This document shows positions 1 through 6,032 of a DNA stretch of 8,325 bases, piece after piece. Position numbers and translations under genes: made by a program. The notes beneath the pieces were generated by a model. The model worked only from the letters and a program-made list of their open reading frames with translations, was not told the origin of the DNA and made no database searches. The stretch covers positions 1 to 8,325 of the forward strand of contig JAJFHW010000112.1 in assembly GCA_021775385.1 (NCBI GenBank), given 5' to 3'. Position 1 is the stretch's first letter. Each line of letters begins with the position of its first letter. This stretch comes from Hyphomicrobiales bacterium. Its GTDB lineage: Bacteria > Pseudomonadota > Alphaproteobacteria > Rhizobiales > HXMU1428-3.

Positions 1-2
1 GC

Positions 3-51
3 CGGGCTGCGCTGGCGCTATGCGCCGCCCCTCAGCCCGAAGTGGGCTGAG
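3..51. repeat. Overlapping inverted repeats at left edge
   Basis: Three perfect stems can be read directly. CTCAGCCC (31-38) pairs with GGGCTGAG (44-51) across a 5-nt loop. GGCGC (14-18) pairs with GCGCC (22-26) across 3 nt. CGGGCTG (3-9) can pair with CAGCCCG (33-39), enclosing the small GGCGC hairpin. The first and third stems compete for the same CAGCCC bases, so only one can form at a time. The block is much more GC-rich than the rest of the window and looks like an intergenic palindromic repeat, but no second copy is visible here, so family membership is unproven. Confidence 0.5.
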
Positions 52-109
52 CTCCTTCTTCGTGAAGCTTGGTTTTGGTTTCTCTCACGACTATTGCTTT
101 TTAGTGGCG

Positions 110-171
110 CTTCAGGTTGCCCACTAGCAACCGCGCTATTAATAACACTTCAGGTTGCTCACCAATAACCG
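110..171. repeat. 24-bp imperfect direct repeat, two units
   Basis: Unit 1 (110-133) and unit 2 (148-171) both begin CTTCAGGTTGC and end AACCG. They match at 20 of 24 positions, with a period of 38 bp. Within unit 1, GGTTGC (115-120) and GCAACC (127-132) form a 6-bp stem with a 6-nt loop; in unit 2 the right arm is changed to ATAACC and the stem is weakened. TAGTGG (102-107) is also complementary to CCACTA (121-126). Function is not evident. Confidence 0.5.
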
Positions 172-202
172 TGATGCGCCTGACAGTTCGCGCTATCGGC
201 TA

Positions 203-232
203 CTGACGCCGAATAGGCGTCAGCCTTTCTTT
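203..232 (+). terminator. Intrinsic terminator, rightward
   Basis: A perfect 8-bp stem, CTGACGCC (203-210) with GGCGTCAG (216-223), has a 5-nt loop GAATA and is followed by the T-rich tract CCTTTCTTT (224-232). This is a classical Rho-independent terminator for plus-strand transcription. In the minus direction the sequence after the stem is not T-rich, so it does not look designed for the minus-strand gene ending at 249. It implies a plus-strand transcript entering from left of the window. Confidence 0.75.
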
Positions 233-248
233 GTATGGATAGAGAATT

Positions 249-2213
249 TTATCTTGAGAGGATTAATCTGGCGTGTTGGGCTGAGGCGTGGAATCTTTCT
301 GCTGCGTCCGACAAGATTGTCATCATGCGCAGGCGAAGCATTAAATCGTCTGACATAGGTTCTTTGGCGCTCTCATCTTCAAAATTTACTTCTTCTTGAT
401 GCGGCAATGATTTGCTCAAACGCGTTACATGCTCGAGAACGACTTCCTTGCGACCTGTTCTTGAAAGATGATCTGTCATGGATTGCAGAATATTGATCAC
501 TTGTTCAGCTGGAAGTATCGATGGATTTAAAATGATTGCTTCAAAACTTTCAGCCAATGCCCGGCTGTTAATCAACGCATGAATCCATTGATGAGAGACA
601 ACTGATGGAGGCAATAGACGGCGCGCTAATGCAGCTGCATCCTGGATATAGCCTTCTCCTGACAATGCGAAAATTGTAAAGCTGATATTAAGACGCTGGG
701 TAAAGGCCCAGTCACCCGTCTCGAGTATACAAGCCACCATGTCTGAGACTTGCTCATATTCCGAAAGACAAACAAGTTGCTGAGGCGTTAGGTAAGACAA
801 GTTTGACACATATTGGCGCAAACCATCTGCAGCCCCTTCGATAATTCTAGAGCGATATTCTAGAAAAGGCTCTGAGACTGGTAGTCGGCTGGCAAGACAC
901 AATAAGTCTTCCATTTGGCCAAGGAACTCATCATTTTCACTATTAAATTTTTCATCTCTAATGGCACAGCCAAGACTTACAGAGAGATCATAGATTTCTG
1001 GTTTGAAATGAATTTGAATGGTTTCTAGTAAGGCTTGGTACACATGAGGTGCGCTATCAAAATCTGAAAAGAGGGTATAGAGGCCTGCGATTTGCGGCGT
1101 TGTGTCATCACCTTTTAACAAGGCTTCATATGCGATTAGTCTTGGTTGATCTGTCTCAATCTCAGGCAACAGAGCTGACGCTTGAACTCTGATATTGATG
1201 CCGATCTCATTAAGCACTTGGCCAAGTGATGCGCTTGTCTCACGAGCTAAACCGCTTAATTCATCAAAGAGGCTATCTTCTTCGAACAACTCATCATTAT
1301 CTTCAAAATCGTCATATTCTGAAATTTCCATTTCAGGGGCGTAGATATTTTTCAAGCGACCAGCTAACAAACCGCGAACTTCCTGGCATGTGCTTTCTAA
1401 CGTTGCTCCTAATGGAATGGCCGCAACAGGTTTTGAAAATGCACCGTTTGAAATTTCTCTATCATCAAAATATTGCAATGCACAAATAGGCTGTCGATGT
1501 TGGAAGCCATAAGAAAATGAGATTGTGTGCCTTAAAGCTGAAGGGAGTAATTTATAAACATAAGAAAGTGATGATAAGAACTCTTCAATTGAACTAAAAC
1601 TTTCTGTACCAAACTGGCCAGGGTAACCTGAGGCAAGTGCTCCAAGAAGCAAACCAACACCTAAAGGCAACTCGCTTAAGCTTAAATCTTCAGCTTGGCT
1701 TGGTTCTAATTTGGTTTTATTAACGACTTTACAACCACTTAGGCCCGGCTGTAGATATTGTTCAGATTTAAAAGGTGCTTTTGATAAATTTAAAATTAGT
1801 TCTGGGGCATGTCGCTCCCATAGGCGGGCATTAATAACAAAGCTTGAAGCAAACAGGTTTTCCTGTTTGATCCGGTTTGTTGTATCGCCAACAATTTTTA
1901 CCTGGCTTGCTGCTATCCAACAATGATTTGGGTTGGCGTTTGGCTCATAAAAGGGGCGCGTTGCTCTTACACATAGGCCGCCAACTTGAGGGCCGCCATT
2001 TTCTCTCGCACTTTTTGATAAAAGCGCACCAACGTCATGCGCTCCGACCATGCCATCCAATTCACAAAGAGGGCGCGCGTCTTCTGGGAATCCATTACTT
2101 ACGTTTTGGCACGCCATTGTTTGATCAGGGTGAGGATTCCTCGTTTCTTGATCAAGCAAGGTCCCAATTGAAAAGACATGAGCGTCCACTGATGTGGGAA
2201 ATTGAAGCAGCAT
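249..2213 (-). CDS. Uncharacterised 654-residue acidic protein
   Basis: I do not recognise this protein with confidence. It has no signal peptide, no transmembrane segment and no nucleotide-binding motif that I can see, so it is probably cytosolic. The N-terminal half (about residues 1-290) contains mixed beta-like segments and the stretch LPSALRHTISFSYGF (223-237). A very acidic linker follows, with 14 Asp/Glu among residues 294-318. The C-terminal half (about 320-654) looks largely helical, with repeated Leu/Ala-rich segments that could be alpha-solenoid-like. The ATG at 2213 is preceded by a weak GGAT ribosome-binding site, and the TAA is at 251-249. The long uninterrupted frame argues that the gene is real. 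It lies 140 nt downstream of the RimK-type gene on the same strand and could be cotranscribed or independent. A distant resemblance of the N-terminal half to GTPase-associated (GAP1-N-like) domains of bacterial conflict systems crossed my mind, but it is only a low-confidence guess. Confidence 0.85.
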   Translation of the reverse strand: MLLQFPTSVDAHVFSIGTLLDQETRNPHPDQTMACQNVSNGFPEDARPLCELDGMVGAHDVGALLSKSARENGGPQVGGLCVRATRPFYEPNANPNHCWIAASQVKIVGDTTNRIKQENLFASSFVINARLWERHAPELILNLSKAPFKSEQYLQPGLSGCKVVNKTKLEPSQAEDLSLSELPLGVGLLLGALASGYPGQFGTESFSSIEEFLSSLSYVYKLLPSALRHTISFSYGFQHRQPICALQYFDDREISNGAFSKPVAAIPLGATLESTCQEVRGLLAGRLKNIYAPEMEISEYDDFEDNDELFEEDSLFDELSGLARETSASLGQVLNEIGINIRVQASALLPEIETDQPRLIAYEALLKGDDTTPQIAGLYTLFSDFDSAPHVYQALLETIQIHFKPEIYDLSVSLGCAIRDEKFNSENDEFLGQMEDLLCLASRLPVSEPFLEYRSRIIEGAADGLRQYVSNLSYLTPQQLVCLSEYEQVSDMVACILETGDWAFTQRLNISFTIFALSGEGYIQDAAALARRLLPPSVVSHQWIHALINSRALAESFEAIILNPSILPAEQVINILQSMTDHLSRTGRKEVVLEHVTRLSKSLPHQEEVNFEDESAKEPMSDDLMLRLRMMTILSDAAERFHASAQHARLILSR

Positions 2214-2353
2214 ATTTACTATCCGAAACTAAATAAAACCAATCTCAACATTGCCTGCGCGATATTAATATGGAGTTACCAAGTTCGTCAGATATAGTAA
2301 ATTTTCTTATTTATTTGTTTTAAATTTCGTCTGAAATTAAAGGAAATTTAAGG

Positions 2354-3781
2354 CTATGGCTTTGACCGAAGTTTCCCATTTCTTCTTTTTGGCATGAATA
2401 ATTTGTTTTCAATGTAGGTGATAATCTCTTGTGCGAGATCTTTATTGTTGACCTTTGCTATGCCTTTTAAGCCTGGCGATGAGTTCACCTCCAATAATAG
2501 TGGCCCCTTGTTCGAGCGCAAGATATCAACGCCTGCCAAGCTTAATCCAAAGGCTTTAGCCGCTTTTACAGCCATTTGTCGTTCTTCTTTAGTGATCTTT
2601 ACTTTCTCAGCTGAACCACCCTGGTGGATATTCGCGCGAAATTCGCCAGGTTCAGCAGAGCGGCGCATTGTGGCGATGACTTTATTTCCTAAAACAAGGC
2701 AACGGATGTCCGATCCTTCTGATTCGCCAATAAACTCTTGTACCAAAAAATCTGCATCTATTCCTCTGAATGCATCAATTACAGATTCGGCCGCTTTTTT
2801 TGTTTCAGCAAGCACGACACCTTTCCCTTGTGAGCTTTTTAATAACTTAACAACAAGAGGTGCTCCATTTACTAGCTTGATCAAGTCTTCAGTATTTTTC
2901 GGTGAACTGGCAAAAGCTGTTATCGGCATTGGTAGACCATGTCGTGCCATGACCTGATGGGCTAGTAATTTATCTCTGGACCTGTAGATCGAATCTGCTG
3001 AATTGAGACAAAGCGCGCCTGTCATATCAAATTGTCTGACAATTGATGTGCCATATGAGGTTATTTGGGCGCCAATTCGAGGAATAATGGCATCAAACCT
3101 TGGTAGTTGTTGACCATTATAATGTAGCCCCGCCGTGAGTGAGTTGATATTCATATAACAAGACGTGGTTTGAATGGTTTCAATTACATGGTCTTTTTCT
3201 TCTGAGGCTCGAATGAATTGCTGATTAGAGTAATTATCTGGCTCCATTGTTAGAAGACCGATGCGAAGAGCGCGCGAAACAGGGCTTTGGGTCTTTACAT
3301 TTTCATAAATATCGAAAGATAATTTTTCTAACAAATAGTCTTCACTTGGCTCCACACCAAGTTGAGCTGCATCCATGGCTTCACGGCCGATTAACATGCG
3401 ATGCATTAAATTTTCACGATTTGTCAGCGATACTTCAATGGGCCAGTTTTCATCACCAATAGCTAAATCCGTTCGAATGATGGTGCGAAATTCACTTTCG
3501 CCATTGGAACTGGTGACATATCTACGATCTATTACGGGGGCTGTGCAATAGATCACCAAATCTTCATTGCCATCTATTGGCTTTACGCCAAACCGTACCT
3601 TTGGCCGATCGATCGGACCAAAAGTTTCAATATCTATGGCATGTAATGCAGACGTTTTTGCGCCTGTATCAATTTTTGCGTGAATGGCGTCTAAGCCTAA
3701 ATTGGGAAGTTTTACCCACTCACGCCAGCCAACTGTGATTGAAGGTGTGGTTGTTTTTTCTGATTGGCTCTTCATATCCAT
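2354..3781 (-). CDS. rimK: Fused retropepsin-like protease / RimK-type ATP-grasp ligase
   Basis: The 475-residue protein joins two domains. Residues about 15-155 match the family annotated 'ATP-dependent zinc protease' (COG4067, RimB-like), with a retropepsin-type DTGAKTSALHA motif at 38-48 (candidate catalytic Asp38) and MLIGREAM at 129-136. Residues about 172-462 form a full-length RimK-type ATP-grasp ligase of roughly the size of E. coli RimK: nucleotide-binding lysine region VVKLLKSSQGKGVVLAE (310-326), RANIHQGG (382-389), and the metal-binding LLEVNSSPGLKGI (429-441) with Glu431 and Asn433. RimK adds glutamates to the C-terminus of ribosomal protein S6, and RimB proteins are linked to processing of that modification. 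By inference this enzyme could both add and trim acidic tails; its substrate is not shown by the sequence. The tail is basic (KRRNGKLRSKP). ATGs at 3781 and 3775 are both possible, and neither has a strong ribosome-binding site. The macro-domain gene lies 36 nt upstream on the same strand. Confidence 0.92.
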   Translation of the reverse strand: MDMKSQSEKTTTPSITVGWREWVKLPNLGLDAIHAKIDTGAKTSALHAIDIETFGPIDRPKVRFGVKPIDGNEDLVIYCTAPVIDRRYVTSSNGESEFRTIIRTDLAIGDENWPIEVSLTNRENLMHRMLIGREAMDAAQLGVEPSEDYLLEKLSFDIYENVKTQSPVSRALRIGLLTMEPDNYSNQQFIRASEEKDHVIETIQTTSCYMNINSLTAGLHYNGQQLPRFDAIIPRIGAQITSYGTSIVRQFDMTGALCLNSADSIYRSRDKLLAHQVMARHGLPMPITAFASSPKNTEDLIKLVNGAPLVVKLLKSSQGKGVVLAETKKAAESVIDAFRGIDADFLVQEFIGESEGSDIRCLVLGNKVIATMRRSAEPGEFRANIHQGGSAEKVKITKEERQMAVKAAKAFGLSLAGVDILRSNKGPLLLEVNSSPGLKGIAKVNNKDLAQEIITYIENKLFMPKRRNGKLRSKP

Positions 3782-3817
3782 GGCGTATGATCTTTTATTA
3801 TGGCGCCGTTTAATATC

Positions 3818-4348
3818 TTATTTGGCGTTTTTGCCACCGCATCTATCAAACGCAGATTCATATTCCCAAACTTCTTTTTCAGATTTACAGGCTAGAACCA
3901 CACTTTTAAAATCTGGGTGAGCTTCAAGATATAACAAAATCTCTTGCATTGCGATAAAAGCTGCTCTTTGAGCGGGAAAGCCGTTTTGACCTGTTGAAAT
4001 ACAAGGAAAAGCGATGGTTTTTATGTTAAACGATTTTCCAATATCAAAAGAATTTTTATAGCATTGCCTTAAATAAACATCTTCATCCGCTTCACCGCCC
4101 CCCCATGCAGGGCCAGCTGCATGGATAACGAAATTAGCAAGCAAGTCATACCCTCTTGTGATACGAGCTTCACCCACAGGGCAGGGAGCAACATGTTTGC
4201 ATTCTTCGCTTAACTTCGGGCCTGCTAATGCATGAAGGGTCTGTTCTTCAGTCGTTGCCGGCATGAGTGTAGGGTGAGCCCCATTGACGATTGCATCAAC
4301 ACTAAGACTGGTTATGTCAATTTCTCTAATTTCTATTCTTGATGGCAT
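3818..4348 (-). CDS. Macro-domain protein with altered active-site loop
   Basis: This 176-residue protein is a stand-alone macro domain of the YmdB/MacroD type, a family that binds ADP-ribose and often hydrolyses O-acetyl-ADP-ribose or ADP-ribosyl esters on acidic residues. Conserved parts include DIT (11-13, adenine-contacting Asp11), VDAIVN (17-22), LAGPKL (41-46), CPVGEARITRGYDL (56-69), VIHAAGPAWGGG (74-85), and the phosphate loop FPCISTGQNGFP (114-125). It aligns with E. coli YmdB from memory without gaps at residues 1-44. There the usual Asn25 is His, Asp35 is Glu, and the glycine run at 30-33 is Pro-Ala-Thr-Thr. Binding may persist while catalysis is lost or changed. The start at 4348 is supported by an AAGGG ribosome-binding site about 8 nt upstream. 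It is the first gene of the leftward pair with the RimK fusion and is divergent from zur. Confidence 0.92.
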   Translation of the reverse strand: MPSRIEIREIDITSLSVDAIVNGAHPTLMPATTEEQTLHALAGPKLSEECKHVAPCPVGEARITRGYDLLANFVIHAAGPAWGGGEADEDVYLRQCYKNSFDIGKSFNIKTIAFPCISTGQNGFPAQRAAFIAMQEILLYLEAHPDFKSVVLACKSEKEVWEYESAFDRCGGKNAK

Positions 4349-4539
4349 AATTTTACCCTTTACCAGACGCGCCGTCCGCTTCTAGCTGAGAAATATATGA
4401 TTCGAAGTTGCACTTCTATTAATTGCCGCGAAGTTTTTTAATGGCGTTTCATATGTCTACATAGCATATACACCTAATACTTGGCTTGTTATCCTAGATC
4501 TGCTATATGAAACAATATTACAATAGTTGGAAGCGCGAC
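4349..4539. promoter_or_regulatory. Divergent promoter region between macro gene and zur
   Basis: This segment must carry the promoters for the leftward macro/RimK unit and the rightward zur gene. Two small perfect inverted repeats are visible: GAAGT-TGC-ACTTC (4404-4416) and TATGT-CT-ACATA (4452-4463). The second is AT-rich and sits where a zur promoter could lie (a possible -10, TAATAC, is at 4475-4480), so it is a candidate operator, perhaps for Zur itself. It does not match the GTTATAAC-type core expected of Zur boxes, and no convincing -35 element is seen. Confidence 0.3.
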
Positions 4540-5070
4540 ATGAAACAATCTCTATTTCCTCAGCACGACCATGATCACAGTGACTGCACATCGAATTTGA
4601 TGAAATTTGCGGATCTTTATTGTCAGCAGGCAGGATTGAGACTTACAAAGTTGCGCCGTACCGTTTTAGAAAAAGTGGCTGCCAGTCACAAAGCTATTGG
4701 TGCCTATCAAATTCTTGATAATCTTGCTGCAGATGGGCAGAAACTTGCGCCTATTTCAGTATATAGAAGTTTGGATTTTCTCCAAGAAGCTGGGCTTATT
4801 CATCGATTAGAGAGTACAAATTCTTATTTTGCTTGCCAACGTAATTTTGATGATGATCTGACTAACAATAACCCAATTTCTTTGAACAAGTGCTCTGAAA
4901 CGTCTCCGCTGGTGTTTTTAATTTGTGATAATTGCGGAGCTATTGGTGAAGTTGAAGGAGCTTCAATTGAACCTTTAATTGAAACAGTTGCGAATTCAGA
5001 AAAATTTAAAGTAAAGCATAGTCAGTTAGAAATTAAAGGCACATGCACGTCTTGCCAGGCTTCTTCTTAG
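4540..5070 (+). CDS. zur: Zinc uptake regulator Zur (Fur family)
   Basis: This is a Fur-family metalloregulator that represses zinc uptake genes when zinc is bound. Numbering here is from the upstream ATG at 4507. The winged-helix DNA-binding region spans about residues 36-105 (RLTKLRR 45-51, GAYQIL 65-70, PISVYRSLDFLQEAGLIHR 82-100). LESTNSYFAC (101-110) strongly resembles Zur rather than Fur. The structural zinc site is two CxxC pairs, Cys140/Cys143 and Cys180/Cys183. Likely sensor ligands His99, Cys110 and Glu148 are present, but the loop between Cys110 and Cys140 is about 15 residues longer than in E. coli Zur and has no histidine. The N-terminus bears HDHDHSDC (20-27), a motif I recall from other Zur proteins. 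I prefer the ATG at 4540, which has GGAAG 6 nt upstream; the ATG at 4507 has no clear ribosome-binding site but cannot be excluded. It lies 82 nt upstream of znuC and is probably cotranscribed. Confidence 0.93.
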   Translation: MKQSLFPQHDHDHSDCTSNLMKFADLYCQQAGLRLTKLRRTVLEKVAASHKAIGAYQILDNLAADGQKLAPISVYRSLDFLQEAGLIHRLESTNSYFACQRNFDDDLTNNNPISLNKCSETSPLVFLICDNCGAIGEVEGASIEPLIETVANSEKFKVKHSQLEIKGTCTSCQASS

Positions 5071-5152
5071 GGCTAGCCCCGCTCTTAAGACAGGCACCAA
5101 TCAAAATACATAAGCCTTAGTCAAAACAATTCATAAAGTGAGATGTTAAGTA

Positions 5153-6031
5153 ATGAGTGAAATTATTGAAGAGCAAGCTGTGACGACTACAGATAAATCA
5201 CAGACCTCTTCTCATTCCCCTTTATTGATTGAGGCTACCTCAATAGGTTTTAAAAGAGATGGACGCTGGATTTTACGGGGTATTGATTTTTCAATTTCGG
5301 CTGGAGAGATTGTTACTCTCATAGGCCCGAACGGTGGTGGCAAGACGACCTTTGCTCGTATTTGCCTCGGTGTATTTCAAGCTGATGAAGGACAATTAAA
5401 ACGGGCAAACAATCTTTCTATTGGTTATGTTCCACAGCGTCTTAAGCTTGACCGTACGTTACCCCTTACTGTCCGCCGGTTTTTGACCGTTCGCCAGAAA
5501 GTCTCAAAAGAAGACTTGTTGAATGTTCTTGAAGAAGTTGGGTCTGCTCATCTCCTTAATACGCAGATGGCCTCTCTTTCCGGCGGTGAAATGCAACGGG
5601 TGCTGCTTGCTCGCGCCCTGGTGAACAAACCCCATTTATTGGTTTTGGATGAACCAGCACAGGGCGTGGATTTTGCCGGTGAAGCAGCGCTATATGATCT
5701 TATCTCAAATATCAGAACAAACTTTGGATGTGCTGTCCTGCTTATCTCTCACGACTTGCATATTGTGATGGGTTCAAGTGATCGCGTGCTTTGTTTAAAT
5801 GGTCATGTTTGCTGTGCGGGGGTGCCGGAACAAATCAGCCATCATCCTGAATATGAACGGTTGTTTGGGCCCGAACGCGCGCAGACATATGGTATTTATG
5901 CGCATAGTCATGATCATAGTCACACGCTTTCAGGAGATATGGTTGGGCATGATTGCTCGAAGGATCATGATCACTCAGCACAAGATGAAGTGAATAACAC
6001 TGCCTCACACAACAGGGATACCGATCAGTAA
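5153..6031 (+). CDS. znuC: Zinc ABC transporter ATP-binding protein ZnuC
   Basis: This is the ATPase subunit of the high-affinity zinc importer, working on the cytoplasmic face of the membrane with the ZnuB permease and a periplasmic ZnuA. All ABC motifs are intact: Walker A GPNGGGKT (58-65), Q-loop VPQ (93-95), signature LSGGEMQR (142-149), Walker B LLVLDEP (162-168), and switch histidine in LISHD (His200). The roughly 25-residue N-terminal lead before the ABC fold is polar and of unclear role. The C-terminal tail (about 250-292) is rich in His and Asp, with eight histidines between 251 and 286, as is common in ZnuC proteins; it may bind or sense zinc. The stop codon is 1 nt before the znuB start, which implies translational coupling. 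The ATG at 5153 has a GTGAG-like ribosome-binding site about 10 nt upstream. ZnuC rather than a manganese-type ATPase is favoured by the tail and by the adjacent zur. Confidence 0.95.
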   Translation: MSEIIEEQAVTTTDKSQTSSHSPLLIEATSIGFKRDGRWILRGIDFSISAGEIVTLIGPNGGGKTTFARICLGVFQADEGQLKRANNLSIGYVPQRLKLDRTLPLTVRRFLTVRQKVSKEDLLNVLEEVGSAHLLNTQMASLSGGEMQRVLLARALVNKPHLLVLDEPAQGVDFAGEAALYDLISNIRTNFGCAVLLISHDLHIVMGSSDRVLCLNGHVCCAGVPEQISHHPEYERLFGPERAQTYGIYAHSHDHSHTLSGDMVGHDCSKDHDHSAQDEVNNTASHNRDTDQ

Positions 6032-6032
6032 A

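Noticed and set aside
1..168. Open frame entering from the left edge and ending at a TAA
   Set aside because: Two other plus frames are also open for a good part of this short GC-rich stretch, the translation shows no recognisable motif, and it spans repeats. Not called as a gene, though a gene end cannot be excluded.
155..358. 67-residue plus-strand open frame
   Set aside because: It runs through the terminator and antisense to the end of the large minus-strand gene, has an Arg-rich unstructured composition and no ribosome-binding site.
1877..2236. 119-residue plus-strand open frame
   Set aside because: Antisense to the start of the 654-residue gene; no domain pattern or ribosome-binding site.
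2323..2338. AATTTC-GTCT-GAAATT inverted repeat between the RimK fusion and the 654-residue gene
   Set aside because: A 6-bp AT-rich stem without a T tract in the minus direction; expected by chance in this AT-rich gap and not a convincing terminator.
2418..2957. 179-residue plus-strand open frame
   Set aside because: Antisense shadow of the RimK ATP-grasp domain, which has unmistakable family motifs on the other strand.
4486..4492. TTGTTAT half-site upstream of zur as a Zur box
   Set aside because: The matching ATAACA half is absent, so it does not form a Zur-type palindrome.
5070..5079. GGGCTAGCCC palindrome at the zur stop
   Set aside because: No loop-bearing stable stem followed by a T tract, so not a terminator; probably chance.
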